A stretch of 64,000 nucleotides of DNA from Bacteroidota bacterium (lineage in GTDB: Bacteria; Bacteroidota; Bacteroidia; Chitinophagales; BACL12). The notes below the pieces were generated by a model. It did no database searches. It was not told where the DNA came from and saw nothing but the letters and a program-made list of their open reading frames with translations. Of the stretch, positions 8,027-17,217 are shown piece by piece. Location: contig JADJJZ010000006.1 of NCBI GenBank assembly GCA_016706255.1, positions 558,001-622,000 of the forward strand. The letters run 5' to 3'. Position numbers and translations under genes: made by a program. Numbering within the stretch: position 1 is the first letter of the stretch; each line of letters begins with the position of its first letter.

Positions 8027-9274
8027 ATGAAACTATTACATGCCATTAACTTTCGGTTTCTGTTAATTTCATTTGGTGTTTTATTAGCAGGAGGGGTAAT
8101 ATTTTACTTTATTCTTGAAAACATTTTAGATAATCAACTAACAGAGCAACTCCAGCAGGAAAAACAACAACTCGAATCCAATTTACTCAACGGTAACTTA
8201 ATTAGTACTGATGTTATACATCCTAATATTTTCATAAAACCTGCCCCAGCTTTGTTTCCCGAATATTTAACAGATACCTTACTTTACAATGATAGAGAAG
8301 AGGAATATGAACCACATCGTCAATTGTGTTTTGCCCTCCAAAACCAATTCGGCATTTACGCGATTACTATTTCCAAAACCTTATTTGAAAAAAAGGACCT
8401 CATTTTTACAATAGCATGGATAACAGTATTGATAGCCATTTTGCAGCTGCTTTTGCTTTATTTTGCTATGGGCTATTTTAATAAAAAACTATTTGCCCAT
8501 TTCTTTTACACGCTCGAAGAAATGGATAAATACAAGCCCGGTTTTACCAAAGATATTCAATTGCATAGTAGTGATATACATGAGTTTGGAATGCTAAATC
8601 AGTCATTTTATGATATGCATACTAGACTAAGTAATGAGTTTGAAGCACTTCAAGCATTTACCCAAAATGCATCACATGAATTGCAAACCCCTTTAGCCGT
8701 TATCCAAAGCAAGATTGAAATTTTACTGCAATATAAAAACCTGCTACCAGAGCAGTTTAAAATGTTGGATGAAATGAGTAGCAGCATAATCAAGTTGAGT
8801 AAAATTAATAAACAATTATTACTGCTTACAAAAATTGAAAGTAATCAATTTTTGAAATCTGAGCAGGTAAATTTTGGAAAAATTATACAAGAAAAAATAA
8901 GTGAACTTACTGACTTCCTGCCGTCGCGAAATATTTCTATTCATTTCCCAGTGGAAGAAGCATGTATGGTATTTATGAACGTTGTATTGGCCAGTATACT
9001 GGTAAATAATTTACTTTCAAATGCAATTAAATACACTACAGCAGACTCGGTAATAGCTATAAAGTTATCGGCATCTGCACTTGAAATAACAAATCCTGGC
9101 CTGGTAAGATTGGAGGATAAAAGGATTTTTGACCGTTTCTACTCGAATAGCACAAATGAAGACGCCACGGGCTTAGGGTTGGCTATTGTTAAACAAATTT
9201 GCGAACTGTATTCCTTTAAACTAAATTATGCCTTTGAGCGTAACGTGCATAAATTTTCTATTGCATTTTTATGA
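8027..9274 (+). CDS. Two-component sensor histidine kinase
   Basis: Membrane sensor kinase, probably the partner of the regulator just upstream. A first membrane segment lies at residues 9-31, then a periplasmic domain of about 90 residues, and a second membrane segment at 125-150. The H-box NASHELQTPLAVIQSK carries the phosphorylated His217. The ATPase domain has the N-box LVNNLLSNAIKYT and the G2 box TGLGLAIVKQICE. The usual DxGxG box is replaced by ITNPG, as in other short kinases of this kind in Bacteroidota. The 90-base gap after it holds the second candidate operator. Confidence 0.93.
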   Translation: MKLLHAINFRFLLISFGVLLAGGVIFYFILENILDNQLTEQLQQEKQQLESNLLNGNLISTDVIHPNIFIKPAPALFPEYLTDTLLYNDREEEYEPHRQLCFALQNQFGIYAITISKTLFEKKDLIFTIAWITVLIAILQLLLLYFAMGYFNKKLFAHFFYTLEEMDKYKPGFTKDIQLHSSDIHEFGMLNQSFYDMHTRLSNEFEALQAFTQNASHELQTPLAVIQSKIEILLQYKNLLPEQFKMLDEMSSSIIKLSKINKQLLLLTKIESNQFLKSEQVNFGKIIQEKISELTDFLPSRNISIHFPVEEACMVFMNVVLASILVNNLLSNAIKYTTADSVIAIKLSASALEITNPGLVRLEDKRIFDRFYSNSTNEDATGLGLAIVKQICELYSFKLNYAFERNVHKFSIAFL

Positions 9275-9308
9275 AAATAACACACTTTAGTTGAAATTTA
9301 TTTTTGCT

Positions 9309-9343
9309 CTTAAGTTTTTCTAAAGGTTCACTAGCGATGTTTG
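9309..9343 (+). promoter_or_regulatory. Second candidate operator, upstream of the PepSY operon
   Basis: CTTAAGTTT (9309-9317) and the weaker CTAAAGGTT (9320-9328) are again direct repeats 11 bases apart. GATGTTTG at 9336-9343 matches the -7 box at all but the first position. The distance from repeat to -7 box is 7 bases, against 8 at 6505-6540. Confidence 0.4.
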
Positions 9344-9363
9344 TATCATAAAAAATATTGATT

Positions 9364-9867
9364 ATGAATAAAACATTTTGTTTAATTTTAGTGGGCGGAG
9401 TATTCATCGCTGACTTTGCAAGTTGTAAAAAATCTACAACTTGTGGTGTTGCAAGTGAAACTGCAAATGCAATAGATTCTACAACGGTGCCAATAGCTGT
9501 AAGAGACAGCTTCCACTTTCAGTATCCTGCCATTGACGCACAATGGTATTTGGAAGAACCTGACTATGAGGCATCCATTTTAATGGGAAGTGTTAAAGCT
9601 ACTATAATTTATTCTGCTGGTGCGGAGCGGCTTCAAATCGAAACAGAAATTGGAATAGCTGACTTGCCGTCAAATGTTGCAAGTGTTATAGCGGCAAACT
9701 TTGGTAGTTACACCATAAAAAGTGCTGCTAAAATTGAAGACCTTAAGCTTGTTAGTACAAAATACGAAGCAGAAGTTGAAAAAACAGATGCGCACTACGA
9801 TTTAATTTACGATGTAAATGCAAATTTAATTGATCAAATTGATTTGTGTGTTGAACTTCCAGACTAA
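9364..9867 (+). CDS. PepSY-like lipoprotein
   Basis: Predicted exported lipoprotein: a hydrophobic N-terminal segment ends in the lipobox-like DFASC, with Cys at about residue 21 of the chosen start. The mature part consists of two PepSY-like (beta-lactamase-inhibitor-like) units. The pattern W-x-E-x3-YEAS, ATIIYSAG, then LPSNV, YTIKSAAKIED and a closing YEAEVEK repeats in the two neighbouring paralogues. A TTG two codons upstream would also open the frame; ATG at 9364 is preferred. First gene of a five-gene operon that includes an outer-membrane barrel and a TonB receptor. Ligand and function are unknown. Confidence 0.82.
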   Translation: MNKTFCLILVGGVFIADFASCKKSTTCGVASETANAIDSTTVPIAVRDSFHFQYPAIDAQWYLEEPDYEASILMGSVKATIIYSAGAERLQIETEIGIADLPSNVASVIAANFGSYTIKSAAKIEDLKLVSTKYEAEVEKTDAHYDLIYDVNANLIDQIDLCVELPD

Positions 9868-9900
9868 TTTAAATAAATTAACAATCAAAAAATAACTTTT

Positions 9901-10371
9901 ATGAAAAAAATCATGTTTGTCGTGTTGTTAGGTGTTTTCAGCTCAACACTATTTGGTCAGAATGAAAAAAATAAAGATGAAAGTGACTCAGAAGAAGGGG
10001 TTGAAGTTCCTGAAGTTGTAGAAAATGCATTTAAAAAGGAGTTTCACGGAATTAAAAACGTAAGTTGGGATCAGGAAAATGGGGAATATGAAGCCGAATT
10101 TAAGCTAAATGGCAGTGATGCTAGTGCAACTTATGATAAAACAGGTCATAAAAAAGAAGTAGAAATTGCCATTGTTAAAAAGGAAATTCCCGCAAATATT
10201 TTAGTTTATATTGAAGAGAAATACCCGGATTACTTCTTTACCAATGCGGCAAAAATAACGAATGATAAGGGTGTAATAATTTACGAAGCTGAAATTGGTA
10301 AAGTAGATACATTTTATGATGTATTATTTGATTCAGCGGGAAATTTCATCAAAATGGTGGAGGGTGATTGA
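9901..10371 (+). CDS. PepSY-like secreted protein
   Basis: Exported protein with a standard signal peptide (residues 1-19, ending STLFGQ) and no lipobox. After an acidic linker it has two PepSY-like units: VVENAFKKEFHGIKNVSWDQ with GEYEAEFKL and ATYDKTG, then IPANILVYIEEKYP, with YEAEIGK near the end. It is a clear paralogue of the genes at 9364 and 11777. Similar domains are frequent in Bacteroidota envelopes, usually without known function. The 64-base gap downstream holds a strong hairpin that may separate or attenuate the operon. Confidence 0.85.
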   Translation: MKKIMFVVLLGVFSSTLFGQNEKNKDESDSEEGVEVPEVVENAFKKEFHGIKNVSWDQENGEYEAEFKLNGSDASATYDKTGHKKEVEIAIVKKEIPANILVYIEEKYPDYFFTNAAKITNDKGVIIYEAEIGKVDTFYDVLFDSAGNFIKMVEGD

Positions 10372-10379
10372 TTATGACT

Positions 10380-10418
10380 AAAAAAAGTGGGCGGAGCTTA
10401 AGCTTTGCTCATTTTTTT
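10380..10418 (+). terminator. Hairpin with T run between PepSY and barrel genes
   Basis: Positions 10387-10397 pair with 10402-10412 around a TTAA loop, with a few G-T pairs, and the stem is extended by an A run on the left and seven T on the right. It has the form of an intrinsic terminator inside an otherwise co-directional operon, so partial read-through (attenuation) is likely if the genes are cotranscribed. Confidence 0.6.
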
Positions 10419-10435
10419 AAAAACTAAAATTATAT

Positions 10436-11743
10436 ATGAAAAAAATAATTGCTGGTTTACTGATACATATGTGTTTTACTCAACCTTTAGCTGCTCAAAC
10501 ACTTGTTAGTAATAACTCAGAAAACACACCGTATTTACAAGTTTATTTGGATGGTATTCCAGATTGGCAGGACTACATGAAGGTGAAAGTGTGGTATGTC
10601 GATTATGTTCGCGACAGGCAATTGGCAGATATTCATGTTTTAATTACTACTCAATCAACAGCTTCCGGAGGTAACTTATACACGATATACTTTATTGGCT
10701 ATGGTAAATTTATTGGCAAAACAGATACTTTACATTATACCTCAAGTATTGAAAATACAAATCGCAAATCAAGAGATGAATTAATAAATACGCTATCAAT
10801 TGGATTACTGCCATACTTAGCTGAAAATGGGCAACAAGAATTTATTTCAATAAATTATCTGAATAATGAAAAAACTGCAATACAAAGTAAGGATAAATAT
10901 AATTATTGGGTTTATACAACACAATTAAATGGAAATTTGACAGGCGACCAAACCACTGACATTTTTGATGGAAGTGCCAGCTTTAGTGCAGCCCGCATAA
11001 CCGACACCTGGAAAGAACGTTTTACAGCTGATATAAGCGAAAGTAATAATAGATTTCAAACTCCAACTTATTCTTACAAGGGAAACACAATAATTAAAAA
11101 TTTACATGCCTTGTTGGTTTATAGTTTAAATAACCATTGGTCATTAGGATTTGAGCCCGCTTACTATGCTTCAACATACAGTAATATTAAATCACAATTT
11201 TCAGCAGCTCCAGGTATTGAATATAATATTTTTCCATATAATGAGTCGGTGGAGCATTTGTTTACATTTAAATACCGGTTTCAACCACTTTTTAATTTTT
11301 ATACTGATTCAACTTTGTATAATAAAACACAAGAATTATTATTGAATTCAATTTTTGATGTAACGCTCACCCAAATAAAACCATGGGGAAATATGTCGGG
11401 AACTTTTACAGCTGCTAACTTTTTAAATCACCCAAAAGCTTTTAGACTTGATTTTGTTGGGTCAATGAATATAAAATTGGCAACGGGACTTTTCTTTAAT
11501 GTTTCTGGCAATGTTTCGCTAATAAATAATCAGTTATCTATTGCTAAAATTGCGCTAACACCTGAGCAAATTGTTTTACATCAAAAGGAAATTTTATCCA
11601 ATTACAGTTATGGAGTAAATATTGGAATAACTTATGTATTTGGGGCTCGATTTAATAATGTAGTTAACCCTAGATACGAAGGTGGAGTTACAATTGATCC
11701 TGAAATAATTAATGCAACAGCCGGTGGGGAAGCACCGGATTGA
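10436..11743 (+). CDS. Outer-membrane beta-barrel protein with conserved N-terminal domain, function unknown
   Basis: Signal peptide (residues 1-20, ending LAAQ), then a conserved N-terminal domain with YVDYVRDRQLADIHVLITTQ, GNLYTIYFIGYGKF and a SIGLLPYLAE helix. The remainder is rich in alternating aromatic/polar strands, as in an outer-membrane barrel, and includes NHWSLGFEPAYY, a FTFKYRFQPLF strand and GVNIGITYVFGARFNN. The YVRDR..ADIHVLIT pattern is familiar from a widespread but unnamed family; I know of no assigned role. It is flanked by PepSY-like genes on both sides and lies upstream of a TonB receptor, so a shared envelope role is inferred. Confidence 0.75.
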   Translation: MKKIIAGLLIHMCFTQPLAAQTLVSNNSENTPYLQVYLDGIPDWQDYMKVKVWYVDYVRDRQLADIHVLITTQSTASGGNLYTIYFIGYGKFIGKTDTLHYTSSIENTNRKSRDELINTLSIGLLPYLAENGQQEFISINYLNNEKTAIQSKDKYNYWVYTTQLNGNLTGDQTTDIFDGSASFSAARITDTWKERFTADISESNNRFQTPTYSYKGNTIIKNLHALLVYSLNNHWSLGFEPAYYASTYSNIKSQFSAAPGIEYNIFPYNESVEHLFTFKYRFQPLFNFYTDSTLYNKTQELLLNSIFDVTLTQIKPWGNMSGTFTAANFLNHPKAFRLDFVGSMNIKLATGLFFNVSGNVSLINNQLSIAKIALTPEQIVLHQKEILSNYSYGVNIGITYVFGARFNNVVNPRYEGGVTIDPEIINATAGGEAPD

Positions 11744-11776
11744 AAAAAAAATTGATCATTCATTTAAAATTGATTT

Positions 11777-12208
11777 ATGAAAAAAATAGCTATTACAACC
11801 GCCATTTTATTTACAATATGTATTTTGCAGTCATGCAGAACTGAAGTTCCTGAAGCAGTTTTGCTTTCATTTGAAGCTAAATATGGCAATGCTCAAAATG
11901 TAAGTTGGGGCAAAGAAAATAAATCGGAATATGAAGCGGAATTTTCAATTAATAACATAAATATGTCGGCAAATTTTGATAACCGCGGTGACTGGGTGGA
12001 AACTGAGGTTGTGATAGAGCCTAAAAACGCTCCAGCCGAAATAGTTAAGACAATAAATGTACAATATTCAGGATATCAAATTAAAAGTATAGAATCAATT
12101 GAAACAGCAGATAAAGGATTAAGTTATGAGGTGATAATTACCAAAAGAGCTAAGAAGCTGGAAATCATGTTTAACGAAACTGGAAACATATTAGAAAAAA
12201 GCGAGTAA
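11777..12208 (+). CDS. PepSY-like lipoprotein (third paralogue)
   Basis: Short exported lipoprotein: the N-terminal hydrophobic stretch ends in the lipobox LQSC at about residue 20. It shares with the protein at 9901 the series VPEAVLLSFEAKYGNAQNVSW, SEYEAEFSINN, ANFDNRGDW and, after a proline-containing turn, YEVIITKR. As in the paralogues, two PepSY-like units can be seen. It lies 33 bases after the barrel gene and 26 before the TonB receptor gene, so it is almost certainly in the same transcript as the receptor. Confidence 0.83.
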   Translation: MKKIAITTAILFTICILQSCRTEVPEAVLLSFEAKYGNAQNVSWGKENKSEYEAEFSINNINMSANFDNRGDWVETEVVIEPKNAPAEIVKTINVQYSGYQIKSIESIETADKGLSYEVIITKRAKKLEIMFNETGNILEKSE

Positions 12209-12234
12209 TTTTGTGATAAATAAATATCATTAAT

Positions 12235-14405
12235 ATGATTAAATATTTTACGGTATTGACTTTTACTTTTATTGGTTTATTACAATTTGGTTTCGCTCAA
12301 AACAATGTAAAGTTGAAGGTGGTTGACGGGACCTCAAAAGAAACATTAGTAGGTGCATCTGCCATGGATTTGAAAACAGGTGAAGGTGCCATTAGCGATG
12401 TAAATGGATTTATCCAATTAACTAATTTAATGAATGGCGATGTGGAAATTATAATTACTTTTATTAGTTATCAGGAGCAAATTATTGTTTTAAATTTACC
12501 TTTGACTGACACTACAACAATAATTATTAACCTTTTGCCTGAAGAAGAGTTACTTAATGAGGTAGTAATAACAACTTCAAAAACTGGCGCGCGAATAGAA
12601 GAAACTCCACTAAAAATTGAGGTAATTGGTACTGAAGAATTAAATGAAGAAAGCTCAATAAAACCTGATAATGTTGCCAGTATCCTTGGTGATGTTTCAT
12701 CTGTTCAAATTCAAAATATCTCTCCGGTTACCAGTGAAGCCGTTATCAGAATGCAAGGACTGCCCGGTAGATATATGCTATTGCTTAAAGATGGAATGCC
12801 TGTATATTCTGACATTTCTTCAGGGTTTTCAATACTCAGTATTCCACCACTCGATTTAAAACAAATTGAAATTGTAAAAGGTCCTGCATCTACTTTAAAT
12901 GGGGGTGGAGCGATTGCAGGTTTAGTAAATTTTGTCAGCAAGGAGCCGGTGGATTCTAGTGAAACAGTATTTATGATTAATGAAACAACGCTAAAGGAAA
13001 CTAATTTAAACTCCTATTTTTCAGGTAAAAAAAATAAATTGGGCTTTACATTATTTTCAGGTTATAATTTGCAAAAAAGAATAGATTTAAATAATGATTT
13101 CTTATCTGACCTGCCGGATGAAACTTCATTTTTAATACACCCTCAAATATTTTATTATCCAAAGCCCGGGACAAAAATTAAATTGAGCATAGCAGCCAAT
13201 TCAAGTGATAGATTTGGAGGTGATATGCGCGTATTGGACAACAAAGAGGATGCTATACACAAATATTTTACACATGTTAAAACGAATGCTCAGGCGGCAG
13301 ATTTTTTATTTGAGTACAAAAATAAGCAGGCGAATATTTTGTCATTAAAAGGTAACGTTAACAATTTTGCAATCAATGATACTTCCTCAAATTTTCATTT
13401 TGAAGGTGTTACATTAAAAGCCTATTCGGAAATATATTATGCTATCTATAAGGGGCCTCAAACTTTTATAATCGGGGCCAATTTTAGCTACACTGATTTT
13501 AAAAATCTACTATTCGACTCATTGCAGGTAATAGAAAATGAACAAAACAGCACAGTAAGTTCATTTGCACAATATAGCTTGCATTTTAAAAACAAATTCA
13601 GCATGGAAACCGGGTTACGTATAGATAAGCCCCACAATGAAACCCCGCTTTTATTACCTTCAATTGCATTACTTTATTATCTGAACAACAACTTTTCAAT
13701 CCGTGTAAATGCAGTACCGGCTATAATCAGCCAAATGCTTTTACTTTTGGTGAAATTGAAAATGATTCTATTTATAACTTAATTAACCAATTTGCAATTG
13801 AAAAATCGACTGGTGGCACGTTGGAATGGAATTTTCATAAACTTTATAGCAACAATTTATCTATTTTTATTAACCAATCGTATTTTTACACACGCATAAA
13901 CAACCCCGTGATTGACTATGTAGGACCTTTACATGATATATTAGTGCAAAATGATAATTCACAAATTACTACCCAGGGGTTAGATAATTATTTGAGAATA
14001 AACAAGGAGCCCGTAGAATTTTATTTTGGATATACTTATACCTTGCCAACTCAAACGGTTGTGGATACCATACCAAGATTGCTTGCCTATACTCCGATTC
14101 ACCGTATGGCAACTACAATTCTGTATTCACACCAAAATTTCACTTTTGGCGTTGAAGCAGCATATAATGGTAAGCAATATAGATCAGATAAATCATTAAC
14201 ACCAGCTTATACTTTTATTGCAGCTTCAATTAAGTACAAGGTGAGCAACTTAACCTTTGTGTTAAACGGTGAAAATTTATTGGATATAAAACAAACTGAT
14301 TTTGAGCCAATATATACGGGTAGCCTATCTTCTCCAATCTTTAAAACCCTTTGGGCACCTGTGGAAGGTCGTGTATTGAATGTTTCTGTTTTGTTAAGTT
14401 TGTAA
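12235..14405 (+). CDS. TonB-dependent outer-membrane receptor, frameshift near 13714
   Basis: Outer-membrane transporter powered by TonB. It has a signal peptide (ending GFAQ), then a carboxypeptidase-regulatory-like N-terminal domain (VKLKVVDGTSKETLVGAS, DVNGFIQL), a TonB-box-like stretch EVVITTSKTGARIEETP, a plug domain (VIRMQGLPGRYMLLLKDG, IEIVKGPASTLNGGGAIAG) and the barrel. The first frame ends at 13782 after FSIRVNA; adding one G at 13714-13715 restores NAGTGYNQPNAFTFGEIE and joins the second frame through to 14405. The total is about 720 aa, normal for the family. The substrate is not evident. Last gene of the PepSY operon. Confidence 0.9.
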
Positions 14406-14615
14406 TACCGTTATATGAGGTTCTCCCTCAAAATAGAAGCTTTGAATATGATATAATATAGTACAAATTTTTTTAAATATGCTCAAAAGCCAAATCCCAG
14501 ATTACCTTTTGCTGAATTGATTCTTATTATATTATATATGTACTTAAGCAAAATTCCTTTAGAATTTTCATTTTAAACAAGGCAATAATATATTTGTGTG
14601 TTATTATGCCTTTTT

Positions 14616-16730
14616 ATGAAATACAATACTGAAAACCAACAGGAATTACAACAACGCACAGCAACACTAATAAAAAATATTGCAGATGCGAATTATACTT
14701 CGGATGCTGCACGTGATGTGATAGATGATTTGAAACAGGTAATCAACTTTCACGACTGGAAATATTATGTTGAGGCGCAACCAACAATAAAAGATTACGA
14801 CTACGATCAGTTATTTAAAAAACTGAAATCGCTGGAAACTACTTTTCCGGAATTGCTGACGCCCGATTCACCAACTGAACGTGTTGCAAGAACATTGACA
14901 AGTGATTTTCCTACTGTTGCACATTCAATTCCGATGTTAAGTCTGGAAAACAGTTATGACGAAAATGATTTAAATGATTTTGATAAACGCATAAAAGAAT
15001 TAACAGGACGTACATCTATTGAATATTGTGTTGAACCAAAATTTGATGGTTCATCTATTGCGATTATTTATGAAAACGATTTATTAGTTCGTGCAGCAAC
15101 CAGAGGTGATGGTATTCAGGGTGATGAAATTACCAATAATGCACGTCGTATGAAATCGGTGCCATTGAGTGCAAAATTTTCTGCTTTAGGTATTCATCGT
15201 GTAGAGCTCAGGGGAGAGGTTGTAATTAATAAAAAAACATTTGCAAAAATTAATGAAAAACGTGAAGAAGAAGGATTACAAATCCTCCAGAACCCGCGCA
15301 ATTCGGCCGCCGGAGCTTTACGCGTGAAAGATTCCATTGAAGTAGAAAAACGTGGACTCGAAGCATTTATGTATCAAATGGCATATGCTGTAGATCGTGA
15401 TGGAAATGATATGTTTAATACTGCTTTGCTTAATAAACATTTTAATAATATTAATCAGCTCGGGACACTCGGATTTAAAATTCCGAATCAGGAAAAAAAA
15501 TTATGTAAATCAATTGCAGAAGTACATGCATTTATTCAGTCGTGGGAAGAAAAACGCGACGATTATGAATATGAAATAGATGGCATGGTAATTAAAGTAA
15601 ATGATATTGATTTACAAAAAGAATGTGGTGCAACATCACATCATCCCCGCTGGGCAATTGCTTATAAATTTAAAGCAAGAGAAGTAGAAACCGAATTATT
15701 AGATGTAGAATATCAGGTTGGTCGCACAGGTGCAATTACACCTGTTGCAAAAGTGAAACCCGTATTTGTTGGTGGTGTAACTGTTTCATCTATTTCATTG
15801 CATAATGAAGATATTATTCGCGAAAAAGATATTCGTATTGGTGATATAGTTGTAGTGCAAAGAGCAGGTGATGTAATTCCATACATCGATCGTGTTGTTT
15901 TAGAAAAAAGAAAATCAGATAGCACACCATTTGTTTTTACCCGCGAATGTCCATCTTGCCACCAACCAATTGTTAAGCCTGCTGAAGAAGCCGTTTACCG
16001 TTGTGTAAATGCCGAATGTGAGGCTCAAGCTGAAGAACGATTAATACATTTTGTGAGTAAAGAGGCTATGGATATCGATGGTTTTGGTCGAGAAACGGTG
16101 AGCTCGTTTTATACTGAAGGTTTGTTGCGTTCCATTCCGGATATCTATAAACTGGATTTCGAAAGTGTTGGAAAACTGGAAGGGTGGAAAGAAAAAAGTA
16201 TTAATAAGCTGCGCGATGGTATTTCCAAAAGTAAGGAACAGCCTCTCTGGCGTTTGGTAAACGGATTAGGTGTTCGGCACATCGGTACACAAACGGCCAA
16301 AGACCTCGTAAAAACGCTTAATAACCTCAAGGAGCTGTTTGGGGTAACACCTGAGCAGTTGCAGTCAATCGATGGCATTGGGCCCAAGGTAGCCTCCAGT
16401 GTGCTCGATTATTTTCACAATGCGGGCAATCAGCACATGATTCTCGAGCTGGAAGACAATGGTTTGAACCTGAAAAACCAGAAAGTAGAGGCGCAGTCCG
16501 CCAAACTCAATAGCCTTACCTTTTTATTTACCGGTTCCCTCACCCGTTTTACCCGCGATGAGGCTAAAGAACTGGTGGAAAGCAATGGTGGCAAGCTTAT
16601 TAGCAGTGTCTCCAAAAACCTCAATTACCTGGTTGCAGGCGAAAATGCCGGCTCAAAACTGGACAAAGCCAAAGAAATTGCTTCGGTAAAAATTATAGAT
16701 GAGGAAGCCTTTTTGAACATGATAAAGTAA
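14616..16730 (+). CDS. ligA: NAD-dependent DNA ligase
   Basis: Seals nicks in replication and repair using NAD as adenylate donor. Order of domains: an N-terminal Ia domain (HDWKYYVEAQPTIKDYDYDQ), the nucleotidyltransferase with catalytic Lys142 in VEPKFDG and the GDVIPYIDRV segment, a four-cysteine zinc finger (CPSC near residue 445, then CVNAEC), helix-hairpin-helix repeats (IDGIGPKVASSV) and a C-terminal BRCT domain (FLFTGSLTRFTRDEA). I chose ATG at 14616 (704 aa) over the in-frame GTG at 14598. It is transcribed alone. Confidence 0.97.
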   Translation: MKYNTENQQELQQRTATLIKNIADANYTSDAARDVIDDLKQVINFHDWKYYVEAQPTIKDYDYDQLFKKLKSLETTFPELLTPDSPTERVARTLTSDFPTVAHSIPMLSLENSYDENDLNDFDKRIKELTGRTSIEYCVEPKFDGSSIAIIYENDLLVRAATRGDGIQGDEITNNARRMKSVPLSAKFSALGIHRVELRGEVVINKKTFAKINEKREEEGLQILQNPRNSAAGALRVKDSIEVEKRGLEAFMYQMAYAVDRDGNDMFNTALLNKHFNNINQLGTLGFKIPNQEKKLCKSIAEVHAFIQSWEEKRDDYEYEIDGMVIKVNDIDLQKECGATSHHPRWAIAYKFKAREVETELLDVEYQVGRTGAITPVAKVKPVFVGGVTVSSISLHNEDIIREKDIRIGDIVVVQRAGDVIPYIDRVVLEKRKSDSTPFVFTRECPSCHQPIVKPAEEAVYRCVNAECEAQAEERLIHFVSKEAMDIDGFGRETVSSFYTEGLLRSIPDIYKLDFESVGKLEGWKEKSINKLRDGISKSKEQPLWRLVNGLGVRHIGTQTAKDLVKTLNNLKELFGVTPEQLQSIDGIGPKVASSVLDYFHNAGNQHMILELEDNGLNLKNQKVEAQSAKLNSLTFLFTGSLTRFTRDEAKELVESNGGKLISSVSKNLNYLVAGENAGSKLDKAKEIASVKIIDEEAFLNMIK

Positions 16731-16821
16731 CGGAAGCCCTCTGTAGTAAAGGATTTTGAGGCGAAATTGAGCTAAAGAGCAGGTATCAGGCATGAAACAG
16801 GCAAAATATGTATAGTATTTC

Positions 16822-16852
16822 TTTGGTTTTTACGTAAGTCGCCGTATATTTG
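16822..16852 (+). promoter_or_regulatory. Bacteroidota-type promoter of rpsT
   Basis: TTTG at 16822-16825 and TATATTTG at 16845-16852 are separated by 19 bases, an excellent match to the -33/-7 consensus. The start codon of rpsT is 29 bases after the -7 box. Confidence 0.8.
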
Positions 16853-16881
16853 CACTCCAATTTAAAAACTAAGATAATTGT

Positions 16882-17136
16882 ATGGCACATCATAAAGCCG
16901 CTAAAAAATCGATTCGTCAGGCAGAAAAACGTAATGAGTCTAACCGTTACTACGGAAAAACTACACGTAATGCAATCAGAAAACTCAGAGCAGCAGAACC
17001 TGCAGAAGCAGATAAAATGTTACCTGATGTACTTTCTATGATTGACAAATTGGCGAAAAGAAACATTATACATAAAAACAAAGCCGGCAATTTGAAATCA
17101 GCATTGATGAGAAAGCCTGTAGAAGCTGCGAAATAA
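16882..17136 (+). CDS. rpsT: 30S ribosomal protein S20
   Basis: Small basic protein of the 30S subunit that binds 16S rRNA. It has 84 aa, with the typical N-terminus MAHHKAAKKSIRQAEKRNES and the C-terminal helix KNIIHKNKAGNLKSAL-like segment (here RNIIHKNKAGNLKSALMRK). It has its own consensus promoter and its own terminator, so it is a monocistronic unit. An overlapping frame at 16850-17041 is only a shadow. Confidence 0.97.
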   Translation: MAHHKAAKKSIRQAEKRNESNRYYGKTTRNAIRKLRAAEPAEADKMLPDVLSMIDKLAKRNIIHKNKAGNLKSALMRKPVEAAK

Positions 17137-17157
17137 TATTTTTATTAAGATATTTTG

Positions 17158-17188
17158 AACCTGATAGTAAATACTGTCAGGTTTTTTT
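17158..17188 (+). terminator. Rho-independent terminator of rpsT
   Basis: AACCTGATAGT pairs with ACTGTCAGGTT around an AAAT-type loop with one wobble and is followed by a run of T. It lies 21 bases after the rpsT stop. Confidence 0.85.
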
Positions 17189-17217
17189 ATTTTTGGGACT
17201 TGTGAGGAGGATTTGTG

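Noticed and set aside
13821..14405. Separate small outer-membrane protein gene
   Set aside because: It is the C-terminal barrel of the TonB receptor, in frame once one base is restored near 13714.
16850..17041. Overlapping ORF across the rpsT start
   Set aside because: It is in another frame of the S20 gene, starts before its promoter-driven coding region and has no recognisable domain.
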